Assembly (NCBI GenBank): GCA_964576365.1
Contig: CAZNUT010000019.1
Span: forward strand, 1 to 23,814
From: CAZMJG01 sp964576365
Lineage (GTDB): Bacteria > Patescibacteriota > Microgenomatia > UBA1406 > GWC2-37-13
DNA: 23,814 bases
Reading direction: 5' to 3'
The position numbers and the translations under genes are program-made. The notes under the pieces are model-generated. The model made no database searches. It was given only the letters and a program-made list of their open reading frames with translations, and had not been told where the DNA came from. Below are positions 8,694-14,703 of the stretch, in pieces. Positions within the stretch are counted from its first letter, which is position 1; every line of letters begins with the position of its first letter.

Positions 8694-9581
8694 CTATTTA
8701 TTTTTTAACTCCTTCAATTTTTCCTCAAGCAGTCGCACCTCCTCATCTTTGCTCCTCAAAGCCTGCGCGGCATCACGGGGATCTGTCACGTTGACAGAAA
8801 GTCCGGTACCCACCTCAAATCCCGCTCGATGGACAAAGCGCGGAATGATGCGGATATACCAGTTTTCCTTTGGATGAATATAAAAGTTATAGCTGAATCC
8901 ATCCGGACACCGATACTCCCGTTCATACACTTCTTCAAGCCGCTTCATCACTTTTTGATAAATTTCCACAAGATCTTCGATCTCATCGTCGTTAATATCA
9001 CCAAAACAGGTATTTTCTTTTTTGGGCGCAAGCCAGACTTCATACGGCCATTGTGAAAAATCAGGACAATAAATATTAAAATAATTATTCTCCTCGACAA
9101 GATTGCCGAGTGGTTCGCGGCGGAGTGTGTCCAGATTTATCTGAAATGGAATGACAACAAGCTGTGAATGCGGATGATCGAGTGAGGCTCCCGCACGCTC
9201 TCCCCGATTGCAAAATATGAATACTTGTCCTTTGTCCCGATAGGCATTATACCTCTGACGATATGCCTGAAATACATTTGCAGCATGAGACTTGCTCATC
9301 TCATGAAGATCAGCATGATGGTCTGGTGTATGAATCACCACTTCATGAAAATCAGTGATCGGATACTTGTTGGCCACCACTCGCACATTCCAGGTAGTTT
9401 TGTCTCCCTGTTCTGATTTGATCACGTATCTCTCTTCTTCAGAATGAGCCTCTCTCCCCGGGCAAAATGGACACGGTTTTTTTCTAGACTCCGGATCATC
9501 AAAGTCATGTGGACGATCTGCTCTATTTGAAGAGATGATCACCCACCTTCGAGACATGATATCTGGTACGTATTTAGCCAT
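8694..9581 (-). CDS. galT: Galactose-1-phosphate uridylyltransferase-like protein (HIT superfamily)
   Basis: Begins YVPDIMSRRWVIIS, the typical GalT start. From the ATG at 9581 it is 295 aa; an in-frame TTG at 9590 would add three residues. Visible motifs are a CPFC zinc-ligand pair (residues 37-40), NKYP (about 71-74), and the active-site GASLDHPHSQ with HPH at 136-138, where the second His is the known nucleophile that carries the UMP. The family transfers UMP between UDP-glucose and galactose-1-phosphate in the Leloir pathway. HPHSQ is found in bacterial GalT and in related ADP-/UDP-sugar phosphorylases, so the exact sugar is uncertain. It is somewhat shorter than the usual ~320-350 aa and ends in a Lys/Glu-rich helix (LEEKLKELKNK). 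No galK or galE is nearby. It is divergent from the four-helix-bundle cassette. Confidence 0.88.
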   Translation of the reverse strand: MAKYVPDIMSRRWVIISSNRADRPHDFDDPESRKKPCPFCPGREAHSEEERYVIKSEQGDKTTWNVRVVANKYPITDFHEVVIHTPDHHADLHEMSKSHAANVFQAYRQRYNAYRDKGQVFIFCNRGERAGASLDHPHSQLVVIPFQINLDTLRREPLGNLVEENNYFNIYCPDFSQWPYEVWLAPKKENTCFGDINDDEIEDLVEIYQKVMKRLEEVYEREYRCPDGFSYNFYIHPKENWYIRIIPRFVHRAGFEVGTGLSVNVTDPRDAAQALRSKDEEVRLLEEKLKELKNK

Positions 9582-9591
9582 TGCTAACAAT

Positions 9592-9609
9592 GCGTGTAAC
9601 GTGTAACAT
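9592..9609 (+). repeat. Left 18-bp inverted repeat of the cassette
   Basis: gcgtgtaacgtgtaacat, identical to the reverse complement of 9988-10005. The same unit continues to about 9624 with further gtaacgtgtaac copies, ending in a run of eight T before the gene start. Confidence 0.9.
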
Positions 9610-9634
9610 GTAACGTGTAACGTTTTTTTTCAAA

Positions 9635-9988
9635 ATGCAAAAAAATACTACTTTTCATACTGAGCTACAAAAAGTTATGGATGAATTTGTACATTCAGTA
9701 TATGATATAAGTCTTCATTTTCCAAAAGAGGAATTGTTTGGTATTACATCTCAAATACGAAGATCTGCGCTTTCTGTAGTACTTAACTACACAGAAGGAT
9801 TCGCGCGTCAACGTAAAAGTGTACTAAAAAATTTCTTGGAAATTGCATATGGTTCATTGAAGGAAACAAAGTACTTATTAAAATTTTCGTATGAAAGACA
9901 CTATATTCAAAAAGAAGATTTTATGACAGTTATGTCCAAAGCAGATCGTATTGGTAAGATGATTTGGGGTATTTTGCAAAAATTGTAA
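9635..9988 (+). CDS. Four-helix-bundle protein, S23/IVP family (117 aa)
   Basis: Length (117 aa) and sequence match the 23S-rRNA-intervening-sequence protein family: an N-terminal helix (LQKVMDEFVHSVYDISLHFP), then the hallmark EELFGITSQIRRSALSVVLN, NYTEGFAR, and a helix LKNFLEIAYGSLKETKYLL, ending in a fourth amphipathic helix. The conserved polar patch (Q-RR-S, N-EG-R, E-A-S-E) is complete, so the protein is probably functional. Homologues fold as pentameric four-helix bundles and are related to the Avd accessory protein of diversity-generating retroelements. They are thought to bind nucleic acid, but their general role is unsettled. It is the only gene between two perfect inverted repeats, and its stop codon overlaps the right one by one base. 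This suggests it travels with the repeats. I see no Shine-Dalgarno sequence. Confidence 0.9.
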   Translation: MQKNTTFHTELQKVMDEFVHSVYDISLHFPKEELFGITSQIRRSALSVVLNYTEGFARQRKSVLKNFLEIAYGSLKETKYLLKFSYERHYIQKEDFMTVMSKADRIGKMIWGILQKL

Positions 9989-10005
9989 TGTTACACGTTA
10001 CACGC
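9988..10005 (-). repeat. Right 18-bp inverted repeat of the cassette
   Basis: atgttacacgttacacgc, the exact reverse complement of 9592-9609. It ends 20 nt before the first conserved codon of pth, so it occupies the region where a pth start codon or promoter would be expected. Confidence 0.9.
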
Positions 10006-10025
10006 TCCACGCTATACAAAACCAT

Positions 10026-10604
10026 ATTATTATTGCCGGTCTCGGAAACCCCGGAGAGGAATATAAAAACACCCGCCACAATACTGGCTTTCTGTTTGTT
10101 GATTTTGTGTATGAACACGCGGAGGAAATTATCAAACCATGGAAGTACGACAAGTATCTCAATGCCGACATCGCCGAAATAGCATTGACTGCTACATGCT
10201 ACATGTTACATGTTACATTACTCAAACCCCAGACCTTCATGAACCTCTCCGGCAAAACAATCAAAAAATTTGCTACATGTTACACCTGCCTGCGGCAGGC
10301 AGGCGCTGCACGACTTTTCATCGCTCACGATGATCTCGATTTGAGGCTTGGCAATTTCAAAATCCAGATGGGCACGGGGCCAAAAATGCACAACGGCATT
10401 TCTTCAATTGAGGATACTCTTGGCACCAAAGATTTCTGGCGAATACGAATAGGTATAGATAATAGAGATGAAGACAATGCGGGATCAGGTGAAAGCTATG
10501 TATTGGGTAGATTTACTGAAGTAGAGCAAAAACAACTTCAAACGGATTTTAATGTCATTTATCAAAGATTTTTATTTAATTTTTCACAAAACCCAATAAA
10601 ATAA
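10026..10604 (+). CDS. pth: Peptidyl-tRNA hydrolase, with repeat-derived insertions and no canonical start codon
   Basis: Hydrolyses peptidyl-tRNA released from stalled ribosomes. Catalytic and substrate residues known from E. coli Pth are present. Counting from an ATT at 10026 these are N8 in GLGNPG, H18 in NTRHNTG, M72-N73 in FMNLSG, D102 in HDD and N123 in HNG. The total is 192 aa, a normal size. The frame is open back to a TGA at 9960 but has no ATG, GTG or TTG before the conserved GLGNPG. ATT 10026 (giving MIIAGLGNPG) or ATA 10014 are the likeliest starts. A frameshift joining the ATG at 9988 is an alternative. Relative to E. coli the H20-M67 interval is 7 residues longer, in the segment carrying CYMLHVT. 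The N68-D93 interval is 4 longer, in the segment carrying ATCYTCLRQAGAARLF. Both segments are encoded by the local repeat family. It directly follows the cassette. Confidence 0.85.
   Translation: MIIAGLGNPGEEYKNTRHNTGFLFVDFVYEHAEEIIKPWKYDKYLNADIAEIALTATCYMLHVTLLKPQTFMNLSGKTIKKFATCYTCLRQAGAARLFIAHDDLDLRLGNFKIQMGTGPKMHNGISSIEDTLGTKDFWRIRIGIDNRDEDNAGSGESYVLGRFTEVEQKQLQTDFNVIYQRFLFNFSQNPIK
10191..10217. repeat. TACATGTTACA-type repeat inside pth (first)
   Basis: Tandem gctacat / gttacat units read in frame as ATCYMLHVT within pth. Same family as 8067-8109, 9592-9624 and 9988-10005. Confidence 0.85.
10272..10303. repeat. Repeat unit plus GC-rich palindrome inside pth (second)
   Basis: gctacatgttacac (10272-10285) abuts the palindrome CCTGCCTGCGGCAGGCAGG (10285-10303), which has 9-bp perfect arms around one central G. 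Together they encode ATCYTCLRQAG in pth, in place of the usual linker between the NLSG helix and the HDD strand. Confidence 0.85.
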
Positions 10605-10656
10605 AATATATAGTGATCAGCAGCTATACAGCATCAGAAATAGCTAAAAGTTATTG

Positions 10657-10662
10657 TATAAT
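10657..10662 (+). promoter_or_regulatory. Putative -10 box (TATAAT) for the glycosyltransferase gene, near-leaderless
   Basis: A perfect TATAAT preceded by TG (TGTATAAT) ends 8 nt before the ATG at 10671. The expected start of transcription lies 0-2 nt before the start codon. No good -35 box is seen. Confidence 0.6.
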
Positions 10663-10670
10663 GTGTACAT

Positions 10671-11960
10671 ATGCATGGGAACGAAGCTGTGAGAAAACCC
10701 CAAAAAAAACACATCGGGATCGTACACTATACCCTCCCACCTGCCATATCCGGCGTTGAAATGGTAGTACGCGACCATGCTCGTATTTTGTCAAACTTAG
10801 GATTTAAGCTATATCTATTAGGAGCAACTGGGAAAAAATTCCGAAAAGAAATTGATGTACGATTGGCAAAAAGTTTTGACCCAAAAAACGAACAGGTATT
10901 AACAACTCAAGAAGATTTAAATAAAGGGATTGTTCCAGAACATTTTCAATTACTCGTTCGTAAATATGAAAAAATAATTTTTCTTTGGATAAAAAAAAAT
11001 AAAATCGAAACTGTTATTGTTCATAATATTCTATCCAGACATTACAACCTTGCTTTAACGTCTGCCATTGTTAATCTCGCTCAACAGACACACCATCACC
11101 TGAAATGGATAACCTGGATACATGATGCCTCATATATCGACACATTTTATACCAAAATTCCTCAGGACTTAAAAAATACATTTCCTTGGAACCTTATTGC
11201 TCATCCACAAAAACACATAACATATGTTGCAGTAAGCAAAACACGCAAGCAAGAACTACTGAAGATGTACGGCAAATGGACTCCAATCAATGTTATTCCA
11301 AATGGACTAGATATTAATAAAATGCTTCCCTTACCTCGCCAATCACGACTGCTTTTTTCAGAAATGCTTGAGCGGAGCCCCGATTATATCGCAGCTATTC
11401 CTGTGCGTATTGCCCAAAGAAAAAACATTGAATATGCCATCTCGTTTGCAAAAGTTGCTCGAGATGAATTTCATAAAAACTTCTTATTTGTTGTTACGGG
11501 AGCAGCTCATCTTCAAAACTCAAACACCACTTCATATCTTTCATTTTTAAAAAATGAAATTGCAAAACATCAGCTTCAAAAACAATTCATTTTTTTATAT
11601 GAATACAAACTACATACAAAAGAAAAAATGGAAAAATTTGACATCAATAAACTTAATATTCGAGATTTATACCTGCTATGTGATTTTTTATTTCTTCCTT
11701 CAAAAGGTGAAGGTTTTGGATTACCCCTCATAGAAGCCGGATTCATACGTCTACCAATCTTCGCTTCAAACCTCCCTGTTTTTAAAGAAGTGGGTAATGG
11801 ATATATCAATTTTATAGACCTGAATGGAGAAGTTAGCACAAATGTAAAAATGATAATAAACTACCTTGAAAAACATCGAAGCACCTTATTTCACAAACAA
11901 ATATTAAAACAATATTCACTTGAAGCAATTGTAAAAAATCAAGTAGCCCCTCTCTTGTAA
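10671..11960 (+). CDS. GT-B glycosyltransferase, family 4-like
   Basis: A 429-aa cytoplasmic enzyme of the retaining GT-B type, which transfers a sugar from a nucleotide-sugar donor to a glycan or lipid acceptor in envelope polysaccharide synthesis. The N-terminal Rossmann half starts HIGIVHYTLPP with the acceptor-side SGVE (27-30). The linker shows VIPNGLD (208-214). The donor half has AAIPVRIAQRKNIEYAI (241-257) and the E-x7-E signature EGFGLPLIE (347-355), preceded by FLPSKG. Acceptor and donor sugars cannot be told from sequence. The start fits an ATG placed 8 nt behind a TATAAT box. The central segment is richer in A and T than the flanking genes. It stands alone, followed 36 nt later by a 100-aa gene. 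Confidence 0.85.
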   Translation: MHGNEAVRKPQKKHIGIVHYTLPPAISGVEMVVRDHARILSNLGFKLYLLGATGKKFRKEIDVRLAKSFDPKNEQVLTTQEDLNKGIVPEHFQLLVRKYEKIIFLWIKKNKIETVIVHNILSRHYNLALTSAIVNLAQQTHHHLKWITWIHDASYIDTFYTKIPQDLKNTFPWNLIAHPQKHITYVAVSKTRKQELLKMYGKWTPINVIPNGLDINKMLPLPRQSRLLFSEMLERSPDYIAAIPVRIAQRKNIEYAISFAKVARDEFHKNFLFVVTGAAHLQNSNTTSYLSFLKNEIAKHQLQKQFIFLYEYKLHTKEKMEKFDINKLNIRDLYLLCDFLFLPSKGEGFGLPLIEAGFIRLPIFASNLPVFKEVGNGYINFIDLNGEVSTNVKMIINYLEKHRSTLFHKQILKQYSLEAIVKNQVAPLL

Positions 11961-11996
11961 AATATATCTACGCATAATTTTACTTTTTTCAAAAAA

Positions 11997-12299
11997 ATGA
12001 AGACCCTTGCTGATATTTTTAAAACATTTGATCCCATCGAGGATAAATATATCTCTCGAGAATATCAGGCGTTTGGCGTCTATCTTGCTGAAAAACTGCA
12101 GGATGAACGCAAAAAAGGACTGTATATCAAAATGAGTCGCGATATCCCCCGCTCCATCCTTGAAGAGGCACTGCGATTTGTGATAGACGCAAATGCGAGG
12201 AATAAAGCAGCGCTTTTTATGTGGAAACTCAAAGAACTCGGCGTCTGGAAAGGCTACTCAGGGAAAAAGAAAACTACCGACAAGAAAAAAACAACATGA
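11997..12299 (+). CDS. Hypothetical basic 100-aa protein
   Basis: A complete frame from an ATG 36 nt after the glycosyltransferase stop, so it may be read through from that gene. A CATAAT at 11973-11978 could also serve as a -10 box with a short leader. The protein is helical and charged (AFGVYLAEKLQDERKKGLYIKM, then IPRSILEEALRFVIDA and ALFMWKLKELGVWKGY) and ends in a Lys/Thr tail KKKTTDKKKTT. The basic tail could contact nucleic acid, which is inference only. I think small orphan proteins of this look are common in Patescibacteria, but I cannot name a function. It converges with the next gene, 19 nt apart. Confidence 0.7.
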   Translation: MKTLADIFKTFDPIEDKYISREYQAFGVYLAEKLQDERKKGLYIKMSRDIPRSILEEALRFVIDANARNKAALFMWKLKELGVWKGYSGKKKTTDKKKTT

Positions 12300-12318
12300 T
12301 GTCGCATGTATTTTTACC

Positions 12319-13005
12319 TCACCACAATCTGCTCAACATTATATATAGATATATTCCTACATAAGTACCTATAACAGCGGAGAAAAAATTTGCTACAAAC
12401 GTCGCAAAAGCTACATGTCCTCGTGGATAGCCTGTAAGCGCGTATAACACGTATGCTTCATAAATCACTATGACAACTTCTACAATAAAAATATACAACC
12501 AGCTCAAATCGATAATTAAATGCGTGGTATAAAACAACAACACCGTAAACAAATTTACAAATAAAACCGAAAGTATATTCTTCTTTGTTCTAAATCCAAA
12601 ATAGAAAAAAATCGGCACTTCAAACAGAATAGTTATGCAAAACTGAAAGAAGAATAGTCGAGCGTAATATATTATGTTTAGCAAGGTAAAGTCATCAAAC
12701 AAAGAAATTCCAGCAGTGACTTGAGACATTGTACGCTTTACACAATACACTTCTTCTCCTCCAAACGAGCTTGCATGCCCCTTTAAATATCTGAAGTTAG
12801 GATTGTCTTGATATTTTGTACATGTGTCAAGTACGCGAGGCCCAGAAAGTTTGTCGTTGTGAAATGAACATTCAACTGCTCTTTCATTTGGAGAGCATTG
12901 TTTCTCGTAGTAGCCAAATGGAATAACATCCGCTGAAGTATTTTTTGCTAGAAGAAAGAGAGACATGAAAAAAAATACTAATAAAACTACAATTCTTTTA
13001 AACAT
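12319..13005 (-). CDS. Signal-peptide multi-pass membrane protein with Cys-rich outer domain (228 aa)
   Basis: The N-terminus KRIVVLLVFFFMSLFLLAK is a signal peptide or anchor, followed by a hydrophilic segment (26-92) with about five Cys (QCSP, VECSF, DTCTK, YCVK) that could form disulfides outside the membrane. Four hydrophobic segments follow at about 107-130, 139-161, 165-190 and 197-222. There are no catalytic motifs. The pattern is a small exported Cys domain fused to a four-helix membrane domain; I do not recognise the family. An ATG at 13005 sits 7 nt downstream of a TAAGAT box. Its neighbours on both sides are envelope-related (glycosyltransferase, GH18, large surface protein), so a cell-surface role is plausible. 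Confidence 0.75.
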   Translation of the reverse strand: MFKRIVVLLVFFFMSLFLLAKNTSADVIPFGYYEKQCSPNERAVECSFHNDKLSGPRVLDTCTKYQDNPNFRYLKGHASSFGGEEVYCVKRTMSQVTAGISLFDDFTLLNIIYYARLFFFQFCITILFEVPIFFYFGFRTKKNILSVLFVNLFTVLLFYTTHLIIDLSWLYIFIVEVVIVIYEAYVLYALTGYPRGHVAFATFVANFFSAVIGTYVGIYLYIMLSRLW

Positions 13006-13011
13006 ACATTT

Positions 13012-13017
13012 ATCTTA
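13012..13017 (-). promoter_or_regulatory. Putative -10 box (TAAGAT) for the 228-aa membrane gene, leaderless spacing
   Basis: TAAGAT on the minus strand ends 6 nt before the ATG at 13005, so the expected +1 is the A of the start codon. It matches the key first, second and last positions of the consensus. Confidence 0.45.
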
Positions 13018-13116
13018 ACAAACATTTGTAATTCAATATAGTAGTATCAACCTGTCTCAAATGTCTCTCACTTGAAGAGATAAACCCTCTAATAACTAAC
13101 CGCTATCAGCCATCCG

Positions 13117-14457
13117 CTAATCATAATATCCCCATACCCAATATCCAAAAGTGAAAACTCCGTATCTCTCAAAAAAATCAATTTTCTTTTGTGACGACTC
13201 CTTGTCCTCATACCAAAGCACATGATCATACCCTTCGCTATCTGAATAGATGATTTTCTTCTCACGCGAAACAGGGTCTACAAAAAGTCGGCAGTTCTGA
13301 ATCAAGCCTGTCTCTTGGGCTAATACCGAAAAATGCAATACACGCGCAATTCTTTGCCGAACATTCACAAATATTGAAGCGAGCGAAGATGTCTCTTTTG
13401 AGCGACTTGGGATTCTCCACCGAATCGGCGGAGAGGGCTCCCACCGGAGCGAGAAAGATGGCATCGAGCGAGCGAATTGAGAAGAACGATAGGCGGTCGA
13501 AAAAAATGGTGCCAAGCGAGCAAACTTTTGAAAAAAATGAAAAACTGAGCGAGCTTGATTTTTACATAATGGTTCTATCTCTTCTTTGACATCATATAAA
13601 GGAATAGCCTTTGCTGCTTTCAGAGGCTTTCCCTGAGGGCCAAGCGTCCAATCATACCCATACATTCCGAAGATAATCGCAATCTTTTCTAAACGTATAT
13701 CTCTTTTCAAATCTCTCATCAGATCGGTACTATCATAACCATACGTATCACTATTATGAAATGGAAAGTTTGGCCCAGGTTCACCACGTGGTTTGTGAAA
13801 GTCGTAGAGCATCACCATAATTTCATCTGATATGCTCGCAAGCTCATCTATCTTGTATGGGCGTGAACGATAATAGGTATCTGCGTAAATCAATGTAGTA
13901 AATGACATATCGGCATTTTTTACCTCCTGAGAAATGGACTTGATAAGAGATGTGACTCCTGCGGGATCGGTAAAAAGCGCGATGTTGGAAACTTCAAGAT
14001 CAAGAGCGACTCCATCAAACTGATACTGCTTTGCAAGCTGCGCAATGTTTGAAGCAAGTACTTCTTGTGACGTTGCATCGTCCAACAATTGCTCATTTAT
14101 CTGCTGATCCAGCAGTTTAACAGTCAGATACATCTGCTGATGCGTAGCTTTAATTTGCACAAATTTTTCAATATCCTCATACGCAGCATCCTGCACAATA
14201 TTTCCTTTTTTATCCGAAGACACACCAAAATAGATTAGACGATCATACTCGAGTGTCTTTTCTTGATCAGCCGGAATATTCCAATAGGGAATAAACACAA
14301 ATGATTGTGTTGCGGTTTTTTTCTGAGAAACAGAAGAAGTGATGTTGACCTGCGGATATATATTTTGAGGCTTCTTTTCAGCACGATTTTGATACTGTCC
14401 TGATAAAAACCACCACCCAACAGTAATAAGAAAAAAAATAATAAAAAGCCACCTCAT
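13117..14457 (-). CDS. Membrane-anchored GH18-type glycoside hydrolase with an in-frame repeat insertion
   Basis: 446 aa. The N-terminal anchor WLFIIFFLITVGWWFLSG is followed by a linker and a GH18 TIM barrel. Visible are the first strand FVFIPYWN (53-60), the active-site strand FDGVALDLE (147-155) with E155 as general acid and D153 present, MLYDFH (216-221) and the closing strand FTFGYWVWGYYD with the barrel Trp. The usual second Asp of DGxDxDxE is Ala151. GH18 members near this type (YaaH/SleL-like) cut beta-1,4 N-acetylglucosamine linkages in peptidoglycan or chitin, so a cell-wall role outside the membrane is likely. Between KEEIEPLC (292-299) and the next family segment (LFVDPVSREK, 391-400) lie ~85 atypical residues rich in Ser, Arg and Phe, encoded by a GAGCGAGC-type repeat. 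Relatives have a far shorter loop here. The frame is intact, so it may still work. Confidence 0.82.
   Translation of the reverse strand: MRWLFIIFFLITVGWWFLSGQYQNRAEKKPQNIYPQVNITSSVSQKKTATQSFVFIPYWNIPADQEKTLEYDRLIYFGVSSDKKGNIVQDAAYEDIEKFVQIKATHQQMYLTVKLLDQQINEQLLDDATSQEVLASNIAQLAKQYQFDGVALDLEVSNIALFTDPAGVTSLIKSISQEVKNADMSFTTLIYADTYYRSRPYKIDELASISDEIMVMLYDFHKPRGEPGPNFPFHNSDTYGYDSTDLMRDLKRDIRLEKIAIIFGMYGYDWTLGPQGKPLKAAKAIPLYDVKEEIEPLCKNQARSVFHFFQKFARLAPFFSTAYRSSQFARSMPSFSLRWEPSPPIRWRIPSRSKETSSLASIFVNVRQRIARVLHFSVLAQETGLIQNCRLFVDPVSREKKIIYSDSEGYDHVLWYEDKESSQKKIDFFERYGVFTFGYWVWGYYD
13306..13566 (-). repeat. GAGCGAGC-type repeat element inserted in frame in the GH18 gene
   Basis: On the plus strand this segment is full of gagcgag/agcgag units. 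It holds gagggctccc (13433-13442) and atcgagcgagc (13463-13473), both with counterparts at 16818-16827 (one mismatch) and 16839-16849 (identical) in an intergenic copy. The base pattern differs sharply from the flanking gene. Edges are approximate, set from where family-like protein sequence stops and resumes. Confidence 0.65.
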
Positions 14458-14462
14458 GCAAT

Positions 14463-14468
14463 ATTATA
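14463..14468 (-). promoter_or_regulatory. Putative -10 box (TATAAT) for the GH18 gene, leaderless spacing
   Basis: A perfect TATAAT on the minus strand ends 5 nt before the ATG at 14457, which predicts a transcript starting at or beside the start codon. Confidence 0.6.
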
Positions 14469-14602
14469 TGCAAAATTACTCATAGCAAACGACGAATAAC
14501 CAAGCAACAATTACCTAATGGCCAATTAAGAAAGCAGGAAGAATAAAGAAGAAATGTGTTATTTTTTCATTCTTAATTCTTACATCTTAATTTTTAAAAA
14601 AT

Positions 14603-14660
14603 CTTTTACCTATTCACTTTTAACTATTAACTAGCAGCTAAAACCTAGCACCTAGAACCT
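14603..14660 (+). repeat. Dispersed repeat, copy B
   Basis: cttttacctattcactttt (14603-14621) is the exact reverse complement of 8161-8179. It is followed by aactagcagctaaaacctag and more CCTA-rich units that resemble the reverse complement of copy A. A looser CCTAA-rich tract occurs at 19770-19850. It fills the spacer before the 688-aa gene, which has no other recognisable content. Confidence 0.75.
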
Positions 14661-14703
14661 AATCCATATTGACTTCGCCGCTTGGATATGAAACCATAGA
14701 ATC

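Larger units (their letters stand above)
9592..10005 (+). mobile_element. Putative four-helix-bundle cassette bounded by a perfect 18-bp inverted repeat
   Basis: The 18-mer gcgtgtaacgtgtaacat at 9592-9609 has an exact reverse complement at 9988-10005. The pair encloses one gene, the S23-type four-helix-bundle protein, in a 414-bp unit. Inner sequences are also partly complementary (caaaat at 9631-9636 and attttg at 9971-9976). The right repeat starts at the last base of the gene's stop codon. The layout recalls the 23S rRNA intervening sequences of Leptospira and others, where an S23 ORF lies between pairing ends, but here it sits between galT and pth. I see no target-site duplication, so calling it mobile is inference. 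Confidence 0.55.

Noticed and set aside
9612..9630. Terminator formed by aacgt-gta-acgtt followed by T-run
   Set aside because: The stem is only 5 bp of AT-rich repeat sequence, lies directly before a gene on the same strand, and no upstream transcript clearly needs it.
9635..9988. Diversity-generating retroelement centred on the Avd-like gene
   Set aside because: No reverse transcriptase, template repeat or variable repeat is visible nearby; the protein fits the plain S23/IVP type.
9964..10182. Open frame starting near the end of the four-helix-bundle gene
   Set aside because: It overlaps pth in another frame and is made largely of repeat-encoded residues. The pth frame carries the conserved motifs.
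8067..10303. A CRISPR array formed by the GTGTAACA-type repeats
   Set aside because: Units are short, irregular and overlapping, without constant-length spacers, and no cas gene is present.
14669..14702. TTGACT ... TAGAAT promoter before the 688-aa gene
   Set aside because: The spacing is about 22 nt and the box would end only 1 nt before the ATG, so it does not fit either usual or leaderless spacing.
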